Source of the DNA: Candidatus Puniceispirillum marinum IMCC1322
GTDB lineage: Bacteria > Pseudomonadota > Alphaproteobacteria > Puniceispirillales > Puniceispirillaceae
Assembly: GCF_000024465.1 (NCBI RefSeq)
Contig: NC_014010.1
Span: forward strand, 1,240,001-1,304,000
Length of the DNA: 64,000 nt
Direction of reading: 5' to 3'
Positions 44,945-54,593 of the stretch are shown here, one piece after another (positions within the stretch are counted from its first letter, which is position 1; every line of letters begins with the position of its first letter). Both the position numbers and the translations under genes were made by a program. The notes under the pieces were generated by a model. That model was given only the letters and a program-made list of their open reading frames with translations. It was not told where the DNA came from and searched no databases.

Positions 44945-46186
44945 TTACTTATAGACGCGCTGACGCGCTTTTTCCAAACGCTTGAGAATAGCGTCCCGAC
45001 GTTCAGGCTTCACCATATATTCCTGGAAACCCTTCATGCCGGCAGATGCCATTTCAGCCGGGGCATCGCGGTCATAGAACTGTGCCATCGCATAGGCATT
45101 GTTCAGCATGTCGTTACCTGCCTTGAGAAATTTATCATCCTTGACGGTTGATTTATTATTGATCGGCAACTGGCCAAGAATGGCGTTGATTTCGGTCTGT
45201 ACATCGGCGCGCGCCATAAAGATCAAGAAACGCTTGGCGTCAGTCTTGTTCTTGGCATTTGCTGGAATGTGGATCGTATCAGTTGGCGCTTCTTCAGCCA
45301 TTGGAATACCTGGGGTGATTTCCGGAAACTGGAAAAAGCCAAGTTGATCGTCAGTCAGACCAGCCTCACGCAAAGGTGCAACAGCAAAGTTACCCATCAC
45401 ATACATGGCGGCTTCACCCTTAACCATAGGTGTCAATGCTTCCTGCCAGCTATAGGCCGCATGGTTCTCAAGGAAATAGCCTGGCTTGACCAGCTCGTCC
45501 CACTTGTCAAAAGTGGCTTGCACGCGTGGGTCAGTATAAGGCACCTTGCCAAGCGCAAGATCCATATGGAACTCATAACCATTCGTCCGCAGGTTCAGAT
45601 AGTCAAACACACCGGCTGTTGTCCAGAGATATTTAGACCCAATAGTAATTGGTGTGATGCCACCCGCCTTTAACGTGGCACAGGCCGCGACAAAATCTGC
45701 CCATGTGGTTGGGACAGCAATGCCCATCTTTTCAAAGATGTCTTTGCGATAGTAAACGCCCCACTGATAGTAAGTATAAGGCACGCCCCACTGACGACCA
45801 GCGATGGTCATGGACTTTTTGGCATGCGCCATTGAACCGGTCAGCTCACCATCTTGCCAGCCTGTATCATCCCAGATGTCGGATACGTCTTCGAAAAGAC
45901 CGGCCTTGACAAAGGGACGCATGCGGTTACCTGCATACCAGTTGGCAACATCAGGCGCGTCCGTTGTCAAAAAGTTACGGATAGACTGCTTATAGCCTTC
46001 ATGGTCAAACAAATTCAGTTCGACAGTCACATCTGGATTTTCAGCTTCAAATTTCTTGATCATCTTTTCGAACGCTTCTTTTGGCGCTGGATCAGATGTA
46101 TCAGTGTTGATAACAAGCGTGCCAGCGCTTGCGGCTGTTGCGGCCATTGCTGTAGCGGCAATCATCCCCATCAAAAATTTTTTCAT
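44945..46186 (-). CDS. Periplasmic sugar-binding protein of the galactoside ABC importer
   Basis: 413-residue solute-binding protein of family 1. Signal peptide about 1-21 (MKKFLMGMIAATAMAATAAS then AG). The mature part has EAFEKMIKKFEAENPDVTVE, TTDAPDVANWYAG, a hinge region with WGVPYTYYQWGVYYRKDIF and GEAAMYVMGNFAVAP, all typical for oligosaccharide-binding proteins. Strong ribosome site GGGAGGGA. It is the first gene of the minus-strand operon and is divergent from the MelR-like regulator. Ligand inferred from the GH4 and GH42 enzymes: alpha- and/or beta-galactosides. Confidence 0.94.
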   Translation of the reverse strand: MKKFLMGMIAATAMAATAASAGTLVINTDTSDPAPKEAFEKMIKKFEAENPDVTVELNLFDHEGYKQSIRNFLTTDAPDVANWYAGNRMRPFVKAGLFEDVSDIWDDTGWQDGELTGSMAHAKKSMTIAGRQWGVPYTYYQWGVYYRKDIFEKMGIAVPTTWADFVAACATLKAGGITPITIGSKYLWTTAGVFDYLNLRTNGYEFHMDLALGKVPYTDPRVQATFDKWDELVKPGYFLENHAAYSWQEALTPMVKGEAAMYVMGNFAVAPLREAGLTDDQLGFFQFPEITPGIPMAEEAPTDTIHIPANAKNKTDAKRFLIFMARADVQTEINAILGQLPINNKSTVKDDKFLKAGNDMLNNAYAMAQFYDRDAPAEMASAGMKGFQEYMVKPERRDAILKRLEKARQRVYK

Positions 46187-46211
46187 TAGTCCCTCCCAAG
46201 AATTTTATGCA

Positions 46212-46221
46212 TGTCATGACA
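46212..46221. promoter_or_regulatory. TGTCATGACA palindrome in the divergent promoter region; candidate operator
   Basis: A perfect 10-bp palindrome lies 26 bp upstream of the sugar-binding-protein start, between that gene and the MelR-like regulator. It could bind the regulator or another protein. Short palindromes of this size arise by chance, so support is positional only. Confidence 0.3.
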
Positions 46222-46336
46222 GCAATGCCCACAGGCAGAGTGCTATTACCTACCTTGGAACGGAATTAGTATGCAAACATCCTAAAAAGTCATAAAATAT
46301 TCTGGTATTATCATAAAAACGAGTTTATTTACGTAT

Positions 46337-47254
46337 ATGGAAACAATTCGGTCACGAATCCATAGCCCCAGTGAACAGCCAGTGCGGCAAATTTATATGC
46401 AACCGCAAACGCATCTGCATGTACCAGAAGGTTTCTTTGTCGAACATCATATTCCTGATGTCATGGCGCAAACCCATATGCATGGTCATATCGAGATCAA
46501 CTACCTATCCAGAGGCAGCATGATCTATCAATTACCAACCGGCAATGTCCATATTCCGGCAAAACGGCTGGTACTGTTTTGGGGGCAGGTGCCGCATCGC
46601 GTGATCAAGGTGAATGATCCTGATTCCATCCATATTGCCTATTTACCCTTGTCGCAGGTTGTGACTTGGCCATTACCTGATCAGCTGATGCAATATCTGT
46701 TTGATGGTACGTTTGTAGCCAGTGACAATATAAATAATCTGGACAGTCCGTTGATGACACGCTGGCTTGACGATTTTCAGACCGATGATCCGCATCGGGC
46801 ATCTTTGGCCATTGCTGAAATTCAACTCAGATTACGGCGCATGGCTATTGATGGATGGCATGCACTAGAGCTATGCAACGATGCGTATATGAGTACAGCA
46901 TCGGCAAATCGAAAATTTAAACGTAAGGCTGCGGCCCGCAAAGTGCAGATGATGGTGGCCTTTATGGCACAAAATTACACTCAGACATTACATGTGGCCG
47001 ATATTGCAGCCGTAGCTGGCATCTCAAAAGGCTATGCCATGGCTATTTTTACCGCTTTTATGCGACGGTCACTCACACAATATGTGAATGAATTACGCTT
47101 GAATCACGCGCGCGCATTATTGATGGACACGAATGACAAGATTGTCAGCATTGCGCTGGATTCGGGCTTTGGATCACTATCGCAATTTTACAGTCTGTTT
47201 CATAAGCAATTTGGCGTTGCCCCCTCGGCCTATCGCGATAGTACACGGCGGTAA
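46337..47254 (+). CDS. AraC-family regulator, MelR-like
   Basis: 305-residue activator with an N-terminal cupin sugar sensor and a C-terminal double helix-turn-helix. Similarity to E. coli MelR is visible along the chain: LFWGQVPHRV versus LFWACTPHQL, YLPLSQVVTWPLPDQL versus NLPMHLFLSWPLDKDL, and YVNELRLNHARALLMDT versus YITAMRINHVRALLSDT. It is therefore the likely melibiose/galactoside-responsive activator of the divergent operon containing melA. No good ribosome site precedes the ATG at 46337; an ATG at 46397 is an alternative but would cut into the sensor domain. Confidence 0.9.
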   Translation: METIRSRIHSPSEQPVRQIYMQPQTHLHVPEGFFVEHHIPDVMAQTHMHGHIEINYLSRGSMIYQLPTGNVHIPAKRLVLFWGQVPHRVIKVNDPDSIHIAYLPLSQVVTWPLPDQLMQYLFDGTFVASDNINNLDSPLMTRWLDDFQTDDPHRASLAIAEIQLRLRRMAIDGWHALELCNDAYMSTASANRKFKRKAAARKVQMMVAFMAQNYTQTLHVADIAAVAGISKGYAMAIFTAFMRRSLTQYVNELRLNHARALLMDTNDKIVSIALDSGFGSLSQFYSLFHKQFGVAPSAYRDSTRR

Positions 47255-47275
47255 GGCTGGTTACGGCGACAAAGA

Positions 47276-47983
47276 TTAGCTAATTGTACCTAGGGCATAC
47301 CCGCCGCCCCGCACTGTACGGATCAAATTTGGGCGCTTGTCATTGTCCGATGCCGCGCCATTAATCGCTTTACGCAGACGACTGAAATGCACATCGACTG
47401 TTCGCTCTTCGACAAACACGCCATGTCCCCAGACCCGATCAAGCAACAGCGGGCGGCTGAACACCTGACCAGGACGTTCAAACAATGTCAAAAGCAATTG
47501 ATATTCCTTGGGGCCTAGCGGCACAGTTTTACCAGCTCTGCGCACTTCCATTCGGCTAGGGAAAATCTGCAAATCTTCAAATTCCATCATATCGCTTGCC
47601 AAAGCAGGACGCGCGCGGCGCAGCAGGGCTTTAACACGCGATACCAATTCGCGCGGGGAAAAGGGCTTGGTAATATAGTCATCTGCACCCGTATCTAGCC
47701 CCAAAGTCCGGTCACCTTCTTCTCCTCGGGCACTCAGAATGATAACAGGCAGGTCTTTGGTTTCAGTCCGTGAGCGGAACAGCCGACAAACCTCAATCCC
47801 CGACATATGCGGCATCATCCAATCCAGAATAATCAGATCAGGTTGCAAATCCTCAACCATATTGACCGCTTGCCTGCCGTCAGCAGCCTCGAAAACGGTA
47901 AAGCCTGCCTGCCGTAAATTGAACGAAAGCAACTCAAGCTGGTTTGGTTCATCATCAGCAATCAGGATTTTTGCATTCATCAT
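47276..47983 (-). CDS. phoB: Phosphate regulon response regulator PhoB
   Basis: 235-residue OmpR-type regulator. Receiver domain with acidic pocket ADDEP, phosphorylated Asp54 (LIILDWMMP), and Lys106 (YITKPFSP). The winged helix contains RSLPLGPKEYQ-like segment VPLGPKEYQLLLTLFERPGQ and EERTVDVHFSRLRKAI. It activates Pho-box promoters under phosphate limitation; one such box is seen before pstS. Last gene of the phoR-pst-phoU-phoB run. Two ATGs stand in tandem; the first is given. Confidence 0.96.
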   Translation of the reverse strand: MMNAKILIADDEPNQLELLSFNLRQAGFTVFEAADGRQAVNMVEDLQPDLIILDWMMPHMSGIEVCRLFRSRTETKDLPVIILSARGEEGDRTLGLDTGADDYITKPFSPRELVSRVKALLRRARPALASDMMEFEDLQIFPSRMEVRRAGKTVPLGPKEYQLLLTLFERPGQVFSRPLLLDRVWGHGVFVEERTVDVHFSRLRKAINGAASDNDKRPNLIRTVRGGGYALGTIS

Positions 47984-48006
47984 TACGGTTACCCATTCAC
48001 GCTATA

Positions 48007-48726
48007 CTAGGATAATTTTGAGCTGCTTTTATCAGCCTTGGGTCTTTCATCATCAAGCTGTACACCTTCGACGAGGAAATATATTTCTTCGGCAATACCG
48101 GTCATATAGTCACCGATACGCTCAATGTTTTTGCCTATAAATAGCAAATGCACACCACTACCAACCATTTTACTATTATCCGTCATCATTGCGATGACCT
48201 CATTGTAAAAGGCTGTATGCATGTGGTCTAACTCAACATCACTGTTACGAAGGTCAATCGCAACTTTGGTATCAAGGTTATGATAAGCTTCCATGGCATC
48301 ATTCATCATTCCCTCGGCCATGTGACCCATGCGCCCAATATTCACATCTGGAATGGTTTCATGTCCTGACGCTGCCATGGCTTTGGTTCGCCTTGCGATA
48401 TTCTTGGAAAAATCACCAACACGCTCAAAAATGGATGCAATTTTAGAAGCCACCACAACCCGGCGCAGATCAGACGCTCGCGGTGAACGCAGGGCAATAA
48501 TCTCAAAGGCATTCTGGATAATTTTAGCCTCCAGAACATCAAGTTCTTTATCACCCTTGATAATCTGATCAAGTATCTTTTCATCCTGCGTGGCAATCGC
48601 ATCAAGCGCCATGACAAACCGCTCCTTGGCCAAATTGCCGAGCTGTTCAATACGCATGTTCAAATTATTCAAATCATCATCAAATGCTGAAACAATATGC
48701 GAGTTTTCCATGTTTCTATTATCCAA
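48007..48726 (-). CDS. phoU: Phosphate-signalling protein PhoU
   Basis: 239-residue helical-bundle protein that connects the Pst transporter to PhoR and keeps the regulon off when phosphate is plentiful. Two PhoU repeats are visible with [20 protein letters not shown] in the first and [20 protein letters not shown] in the second, carrying the E/DxxxD metal motifs. Start overlaps the pstB stop by 8 bp. A few ATGs lie close together at the N-terminus (48726, 48711). Confidence 0.95.
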   Translation of the reverse strand: MDNRNMENSHIVSAFDDDLNNLNMRIEQLGNLAKERFVMALDAIATQDEKILDQIIKGDKELDVLEAKIIQNAFEIIALRSPRASDLRRVVVASKIASIFERVGDFSKNIARRTKAMAASGHETIPDVNIGRMGHMAEGMMNDAMEAYHNLDTKVAIDLRNSDVELDHMHTAFYNEVIAMMTDNSKMVGSGVHLLFIGKNIERIGDYMTGIAEEIYFLVEGVQLDDERPKADKSSSKLS

Positions 48727-49579
48727 TCTTGCCGGAAATATAGGCTTCTGTTTGCTGGTTCAACGGGTTAGTGAATACATCTTTGGTTTGTCCAACTTCG
48801 ATGAGCTTGCCTAGGTGAAAATAAGCTGTGCGTTGTGAAATACGTGCCGCCTGCTGCATCGAGTGCGTGACGATCACAATCGAATATTCTGCACTAAGTT
48901 CATTTATCAGTTCTTCAATTTTCGCTGTGGCAATAGGGTCCAGTGCTGAACAGGGCTCATCCATCAGAATCACTTCGGGGCTGACTGCTATTGCCCGCGC
49001 AATACAAAGGCGCTGTTGCTGACCGCCTGACAAACCAGTGCCTGACTGGGTTAGCCTGTCATGCACTTCGGCCCATAGGCCAGCCCGCTGCAAAGCTTCT
49101 TCGACAATAGCATCCAGATGCGCTTTGTCGGCCGCCAGCCCATGAATACGGGGGCCATAGGCGACATTATCATAAATTGACTTTGGAAAGGGGTTTGGCT
49201 TCTGAAACACCATGCCCACACGGGCGCGCAACGGCACAACATCAATGGAAGGGTCATATATATTCTGACCATCCAGCGCGATTGTGCCCATAACACGGCA
49301 TGAATCGATAGTGTCATTCATACGGTTTAAACAGCGCAGAAATGTTGACTTTCCACAACCTGACGGGCCAATAAGCGAAACAACCTCTTTGCTGGCAATA
49401 TCAAGCGATACGTCATCAATGGCTTTCTTATCGCCATAAAAAACATCTACTTTGCGCGCCGTCATACGCGCATCATCAACATAAATATCACCTACTGTAT
49501 CGGTGTGAACCTCTGCCTTGCTCATAGTGTCACTCTCAATCTCTTCATTAGATATATGTATCCCTAAATGCTTTTGCAT
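48719..49579 (-). CDS. pstB: Phosphate ABC importer ATPase PstB
   Basis: 286-residue ATPase. Walker [10 protein letters not shown] with the PstB-specific [12 protein letters not shown] after it, [20 protein letters not shown] (Q-loop region), signature [14 protein letters not shown], Walker [14 protein letters not shown] and H-loop [13 protein letters not shown]. The N-terminus is longer than in E. coli PstB; a start at 49525 (MSKAEVHTD) is also possible, but AGGA stands 7 nt before the ATG at 49579. Gap of 13 bp after pstA. Confidence 0.96.
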   Translation of the reverse strand: MQKHLGIHISNEEIESDTMSKAEVHTDTVGDIYVDDARMTARKVDVFYGDKKAIDDVSLDIASKEVVSLIGPSGCGKSTFLRCLNRMNDTIDSCRVMGTIALDGQNIYDPSIDVVPLRARVGMVFQKPNPFPKSIYDNVAYGPRIHGLAADKAHLDAIVEEALQRAGLWAEVHDRLTQSGTGLSGGQQQRLCIARAIAVSPEVILMDEPCSALDPIATAKIEELINELSAEYSIVIVTHSMQQAARISQRTAYFHLGKLIEVGQTKDVFTNPLNQQTEAYISGKIG

Positions 49580-49592
49580 ATGCTCATCCTGA

Positions 49593-50897
49593 CTACCAAC
49601 GACGTTCTAGACGTTTCCTGAGCACAATTGCAAATGCGTTCATACCTACAAGAAATGCCAGCAACACAATAATGGCAGCGCTTGTTTTTTGAATAAACAT
49701 ACGCTCGGCAAAATCCGCCCACATGAAAATCTGTACCGGCAAAACCGTACCTGGATCCATCACACTGTTAGGAATGTCGACGATAAAGGCAACCATACCA
49801 ATCATCAATAGCGGCGCGGTTTCCCCAAGCGCCTGCGCCATTCCGATAATCGTACCTGTCAGCATGCCGGGCAAGGCTAGCGGTATGACATGGTGAAAAA
49901 TGGTCTGCATACGTGACGCACCAACTCCATAAGCTGCATCGCGTACACTTGGCGGCACCGCACGTATTGCGGCACGTGACGAAATGATAATTGTCGGCAA
50001 GGTCATCAATGCCAGTACGACACCACCAATAAGCGGTATTGATCGCGGTAGCCCAAATATACCAATAAATATAGCCAGACCAAGAATACCAAATACCACC
50101 GAAGGCACCGCCGCCAGATTATTGATATTGATCTCGATAAATTCGGTTATGCGATTTTTCTTGGCTATTTCTTCAAGATAGACCGCCGTAGCCACACCAA
50201 TGGGAAAAGACAGCACAAGACAGACAGCCAGCGTCATCAGAGAACCGACAAAGGCACCCTTAATGCCCGCCATTTCAGCATCACGCGAAGCACTGCCAAA
50301 GAACAGATAGTCGCTGACATTATAACTAATGCGCCCCCGGGCATTTAAATCATCAACATAGCCAATCACCCGATCATTAATCCGGCGATCAGCTTCAGGC
50401 GTTTCGCGCTTGATAAATCCACGCAGGAAGCTGTCAATATCATCATCTAGAGCAAAGCGCATTGGCTGAATAGTGCCAAATAGATCGGGGTTTTCTTGTA
50501 CGAATTTACGAATACGTTCTTCGCTTCCAGATGAAATCATCTTACCCGCTGCACGCTTTCCAGACCGGCCTTCGGGTTTTACAGCCGCAAACAGGGCGTC
50601 ACGAACAACACCACGCGCATCGCCGCTATAAAGCGAACCGGTGGACAAATCACCTTTCGGGTCAAGCCGCTCACGATCAAGCTCAACGTCAAGCGTGACA
50701 TAATATTGGAAAAATCCAGGTATGCCTTTTGACAAAATTGTCGCAAACAAGGTCACCAGAAAAATCAATGCAATGGCAATCGCTATCCGTCCGTAAAAGC
50801 GGAAGCGCTTTTCTTGTTTATTTCGGCGTTTAATGGTTTCCTGAACTTGCTTAGTTGCCTGTTCTGGCGACAACAACCCTTGCTTTGATCTATTCAT
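49593..50897 (-). CDS. pstA: Phosphate ABC importer permease PstA, with periplasmic insert
   Basis: 434-residue inner-membrane permease. After the first membrane helix (about 36-58) comes a ~160-residue soluble region not found in E. coli PstA, typical of the extended alphaproteobacterial form. The permease core follows from about 210, with [16 protein letters not shown]-like [20 protein letters not shown] and the EAA-type loop [20 protein letters not shown]. The start overlaps the pstC stop by 8 bp (ATGAATAG). Confidence 0.95.
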   Translation of the reverse strand: MNRSKQGLLSPEQATKQVQETIKRRNKQEKRFRFYGRIAIAIALIFLVTLFATILSKGIPGFFQYYVTLDVELDRERLDPKGDLSTGSLYSGDARGVVRDALFAAVKPEGRSGKRAAGKMISSGSEERIRKFVQENPDLFGTIQPMRFALDDDIDSFLRGFIKRETPEADRRINDRVIGYVDDLNARGRISYNVSDYLFFGSASRDAEMAGIKGAFVGSLMTLAVCLVLSFPIGVATAVYLEEIAKKNRITEFIEININNLAAVPSVVFGILGLAIFIGIFGLPRSIPLIGGVVLALMTLPTIIISSRAAIRAVPPSVRDAAYGVGASRMQTIFHHVIPLALPGMLTGTIIGMAQALGETAPLLMIGMVAFIVDIPNSVMDPGTVLPVQIFMWADFAERMFIQKTSAAIIVLLAFLVGMNAFAIVLRKRLERRW

Positions 50898-52275
50898 ATT
50901 GCTCTCGGTATTTCTTTACAATTTGAAGCGCAAAGAAATTCAATCCAAGCGTGATCACAATCAACGTCAATGCCAGAGCAAAGGCTGAAAGCGTCTTGGC
51001 TGATTCAAATTCCTGATCGCCAACCAGAATGGTTACAATCTGGGAAGTTACTGTGGTAACAGCGTCAAGCGGGTTAAACGATAGATTTGCCGCAAGACCC
51101 GCCGCCATCACAACAATCATTGTTTCACCAACCGCCCGTGAGACAGCCAGCAAAACCGACGCAACAACACCAGGTAAAGCGGCTGGTAAAACAACATTAC
51201 GTACCGCTTCATTCTTGGTTGAGCCTAACCCATAGGCGGCGTCCCGAAGGGCTTGTGGAACCGCATTAATCACATCATCCGACAAAGATGACACAAACGG
51301 GATAATCATGATCCCCATCACCAAACCAGCCGCCAAGGCTGATTCAGACGCCACATCCAGCCCAATCAACGATCCCCCTGTACGAAGCAATGGTGCCACG
51401 GTCAGCGCTGCGAAAAATCCATAAACCACTGTCGGCACACCAGCCAGAATCTCCATCAACGGCTTGATAATAGCGCGTTCACGGCTAGTGGCATATTCGG
51501 ATAGATATATGGCGCTGAAAAGCCCGACAGGTACCGCTACACTTAAAGCGACTAATGAAATAAGGAATGTACCTACAAATAATGGTACTGAACCATATAG
51601 CGCCGTGCCACCACCCGAACCAGCGCGTTCAGCACCTTCAAATTGCGGATTCCAGACGGTGCCAAATAAAAAGTCCTGAATTGGTACCAGTGCAAAAAAC
51701 CGCATCGACTCAAAAACAACCGAAAACACGATCCCGATGGTTGTCAGGATGGCAATCACTGAACTGGTAGCTAAAAGCCCCATGATGATACGTTCAACTG
51801 CATTGCGCGACCGAAATGACGGGTTGATTTTAAGATAGCCAACCAGACCCCCGCCAAGCACCAATGCTAGCACCAGAATGCTTGTCAGCATCTGCGAAAA
51901 ATCTGCCCATTTCGTCCATGCCTCGCCGGCGGCTGTTACCCATTCGGGCGGGGTGCCAAATTGAATGCCATCAACCACATTCTGGATCTGGGCAAGAACT
52001 ATAATTTTATTGAAGTCTTCGGCCTGCTGAACGTCAAGCGGCACATAGTCAATTATCAGATTTGAAAAGACAAGATCATCGCCAATCGCCATAACAAAAA
52101 GCAGGGCATAAGCTGGCAACATAGCCGTTAAGGCAACAAAGAAACCATAATAATGCGGTAATGAATGAAGTTTGGTCGCTTCGCGTGTGCGCAATAAAAG
52201 CGCTGCGCGACGACCAAGATAAAACCAGGCAGCCCCGATCACCAGAACGATAATGGCAAGATATAGCAGAGGCAC
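50890..52275 (-). CDS. pstC: Phosphate ABC importer permease PstC, extended form
   Basis: 461-residue permease with a GTG start, longer than the ~320 residues of E. coli PstC. N-terminal membrane segments (about 1-90) and a soluble stretch with DFSQMLTSILVLALVLGGGL precede the core. The core has VFFESMRFFALVPIQDFLFG-like VVFESMRFFALVPIQDFLFG and the EAA loop ALRDAAYGLGSTKNEAVRNV. AAAGG is 12 nt upstream, inside the stretch after the terminator-like hairpin. First permease gene of the pst operon after pstS. Confidence 0.94.
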   Translation of the reverse strand: MPLLYLAIIVLVIGAAWFYLGRRAALLLRTREATKLHSLPHYYGFFVALTAMLPAYALLFVMAIGDDLVFSNLIIDYVPLDVQQAEDFNKIIVLAQIQNVVDGIQFGTPPEWVTAAGEAWTKWADFSQMLTSILVLALVLGGGLVGYLKINPSFRSRNAVERIIMGLLATSSVIAILTTIGIVFSVVFESMRFFALVPIQDFLFGTVWNPQFEGAERAGSGGGTALYGSVPLFVGTFLISLVALSVAVPVGLFSAIYLSEYATSRERAIIKPLMEILAGVPTVVYGFFAALTVAPLLRTGGSLIGLDVASESALAAGLVMGIMIIPFVSSLSDDVINAVPQALRDAAYGLGSTKNEAVRNVVLPAALPGVVASVLLAVSRAVGETMIVVMAAGLAANLSFNPLDAVTTVTSQIVTILVGDQEFESAKTLSAFALALTLIVITLGLNFFALQIVKKYREQYE

Positions 52276-52295
52276 CGCAGTTTTTTACCTTTCTT

Positions 52296-52328
52296 AAAAA
52301 AGGGAACCAGCACTTTTGCCGGTTCCCT
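52296..52328 (-). terminator. Rho-independent terminator/attenuator between pstS and pstC
   Basis: On the transcribed strand AGGGAACCGGC pairs with GCTGGTTCCCT (11 bp with one G-T pair, 6-nt loop), followed at once by six T residues. It begins 12 nt after the pstS stop. This should end most transcripts after pstS and let a fraction proceed into pstCAB. Confidence 0.85.
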
Positions 52329-52340
52329 CTATTAGCATAT

Positions 52341-53393
52341 TTACTTCAGCATATCTGCTGTCAAAAGCGGCAGATCTTTCATTGCTGCGGCATAAGAAGC
52401 ACGCTCAGCTGCTGGCATTGGAATCATGCCTGACTCAGCTAGGATACCATCTTCGTCCCAATGCTTTGTCCACTCATTCATGTAATCAGCTACACCCGGA
52501 ATAACACCCATATGCTGATGCTTCACATAAAAGTAAAGCGCACGTGATACTGAATAATTATCAGTCGCGATATTATCAAAAGTCGGTGCTGTTCCTGAAA
52601 TAACCGCACCCTGAAGTGTATCGGCATTCTGGTCAAGATATGAGAAGCCAAAGATACCGTATGAGGTTGGATCTTCCTGAAGCTTCTGTACGATCAAATT
52701 ATCCTGCTCACCGGCTTCAACATAAACGCCGTCAGTACGCATGGCGCGACAAATTTTTGCTTTTTCACCCATGATTTTCAGAACCCGCTTGGCTTCATCA
52801 TCTTTACCGCAATAGCCTTTTTCATTAACCATTTCGGCAAATGAAGCACGTGTACCAGATGTTGTTGGCGGGCCATAAACACGAATCGCAATGTCTGGAA
52901 GATCTGGGTTGATCTCTGACCATTTTGTGAAAGGATTTGGAACCATTACGTCAGTTTTATAATTTCTGACTTCCGAAGCTGGCACCATAGCTGTCAGCGC
53001 CTTGCCAAGATCAGCCTTCGAAATTGTCAGAAGCTCACCGGCTTTTGATCCAGCAACAACAATACCGTCATAACCGACTTTGATTTCTGTCAGCTTGACA
53101 CCATTGGTGCCACAATAAGCTAGTTCTTTTTCTTTCATGCGCGACGACGCATTACCGATATCGGTGAATTCGGTGCCTACACCATCACAAACACTTTTCT
53201 TGCCGACAGATGATCCGCCTGATTCGACAACAGGTGTTTTGAAGTCAGGGTTACGGCCAAGACGCTCAGCAACAATGGTTGCAAACGGCAGAACGGTTGA
53301 AGACCCGGAAATACTAATGTAGTCACGGGCTTGCGCAGTGCCAGCTAGCATCATGCCAGCCAGTACGCCTGAAATAATAATTGATTTACGCAT
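52341..53393 (-). CDS. pstS: Periplasmic phosphate-binding protein PstS
   Basis: 350-residue high-affinity phosphate-binding protein. Signal peptide about 1-22 (MRKSIIISGVLAGMMLAGTA). Phosphate loop SGSSTVLPFA, ESGGSSVGKK, and GTRASFAEMV are seen. The ATG at 53393 is used because GGGAG lies 6 nt upstream and it gives a clean signal peptide; the reading from 53450 would add 19 residues that include untypical sequence. Preceded by a Pho box and followed by a strong terminator, so it should be the most expressed gene of the operon in low phosphate. Confidence 0.95.
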   Translation of the reverse strand: MRKSIIISGVLAGMMLAGTAQARDYISISGSSTVLPFATIVAERLGRNPDFKTPVVESGGSSVGKKSVCDGVGTEFTDIGNASSRMKEKELAYCGTNGVKLTEIKVGYDGIVVAGSKAGELLTISKADLGKALTAMVPASEVRNYKTDVMVPNPFTKWSEINPDLPDIAIRVYGPPTTSGTRASFAEMVNEKGYCGKDDEAKRVLKIMGEKAKICRAMRTDGVYVEAGEQDNLIVQKLQEDPTSYGIFGFSYLDQNADTLQGAVISGTAPTFDNIATDNYSVSRALYFYVKHQHMGVIPGVADYMNEWTKHWDEDGILAESGMIPMPAAERASYAAAMKDLPLLTADMLK

Positions 53394-53480
53394 TCTAAGC
53401 TCCCAATTCGGTGAAACAACCTCCCTTATTGGAGGCCAGCGCATACTCAACCGATTAGGTTACTTATTTATTAAAGAAAT

Positions 53481-53498
53481 ATTACAGTTTTATGACAG
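53481..53498 (-). promoter_or_regulatory. Pho box upstream of pstS
   Basis: On the minus strand the sequence is CTGTCATAAAACTGTAAT, two 7-bp half-sites 4 nt apart, differing from the classical Pho box at about one base (A for C in the second half-site). It lies ~88 bp before the pstS start and is the expected PhoB site. Confidence 0.88.
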
Positions 53499-53552
53499 CG
53501 TGGCACGCAAATGAGACCAGCCGACTTTAAGTATAGGGCACTAGCGAGCGAG

Positions 53553-54593
53553 CTATATTAGCGGCAACGTTACGGTAAAGATTGTTGACTCGCCTGGTAC
53601 TGATGCCACATCCATACTCCCGCGATGCCGGTTAAGAATATGCTTTACGATGGCCAGGCCAAGTCCGGTACCACCAATTTGACGCGATCGCGCCTTATCA
53701 ACGCGATAGAATCTCTCAGTAATGCGCGAAAGATGCTGTTTAGCTATGCCTTCGCCTTGATTAATGACATCAATTTGAAGCTGGCCTGGCATCGGTTCCG
53801 TCAGCTCAATCACAATGTGCGAACCTTCAAACCCATATTTAACGGCATTCTCGACCAGATTGACAAAAACTTCTGTCAGTTCATCATAACTGCCAAGGAT
53901 TCGCGCGGGTTTGGCTTTATCCAGCCTATTATCGCGGACAATTATCTGCATATTGCGGGCTTCGGCTTTGCCAACCAATGTATCGCGCACAGCATTGATC
54001 GTTGCCAGAAGTGATACCTCATTTTCCGGAATGATATGCTCATAGACCTCGACCCGCGACAATGATAACAGATCGTCAATCAGGCGCGTCATGCGTTTTG
54101 ACTCTTCATCCATGATTTTCAAAAAGCGCAGTTTCATCGCATCATCAGTTACATCACCATTAATCATGGTTTCAATGAAACCAGACAGGCTTGTCAAAGG
54201 CGAGCGCAATTCATGACTGACATTGGCAACAAAGTCGCGGCGCACATTTTCAAGGTTGCGCTGCAAGGTCATATCAAGAAACAGCAACGCAACCATGTTA
54301 TCGTCCAGCGGTTTGATCCGCAGGGCAAACTCGGTCGAGACCATATCAGTTGGCTGATATACCACTTCTTGTACGATGCGCCCTTCGGCGACATGGGCAA
54401 AAATACGGGTAATATCATCATGTGTCACCACATCGACAATATATTTCCCTACCAGATTCTGCCCTAAAAGCCTGACAGCTGCATCATTAACGGACAGAAT
54501 CATACCGTTGTTATCAGCTATGATCAGACCATCATCAAGCATTTCGGCAATCTGGCTTATCATGGGTGCAGATGCGTAATCAGGTAAATTCAT
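53553..54593 (-). CDS. phoR: Phosphate sensor histidine kinase PhoR, no membrane segment
   Basis: 346-residue histidine kinase. PAS domain about 15-110 (DDGLIIADNNGMILSVNDAA), dimerisation domain with His127 in ANVSHELRSPLTSLSGFIET, and ATPase domain with NLVENAVKYG (N box) and GTGLGLAIVKHIL (G box). Unlike E. coli PhoR no membrane-spanning helix is present; an in-frame stop ~9 codons above the first possible ATG (54623) rules out a hidden N-terminal extension unless there is a frameshift. It lies upstream of pstS, ahead of the Pho box, and has its own promoter region. Confidence 0.9.
   Translation of the reverse strand: MNLPDYASAPMISQIAEMLDDGLIIADNNGMILSVNDAAVRLLGQNLVGKYIVDVVTHDDITRIFAHVAEGRIVQEVVYQPTDMVSTEFALRIKPLDDNMVALLFLDMTLQRNLENVRRDFVANVSHELRSPLTSLSGFIETMINGDVTDDAMKLRFLKIMDEESKRMTRLIDDLLSLSRVEVYEHIIPENEVSLLATINAVRDTLVGKAEARNMQIIVRDNRLDKAKPARILGSYDELTEVFVNLVENAVKYGFEGSHIVIELTEPMPGQLQIDVINQGEGIAKQHLSRITERFYRVDKARSRQIGGTGLGLAIVKHILNRHRGSMDVASVPGESTIFTVTLPLI

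Noticed and set aside
46212-46229. Second Pho box before the sugar-binding-protein gene
   Set aside because: Only one CTGTCAT half-site can be read on the minus strand; the second half-site at the required spacing is absent.
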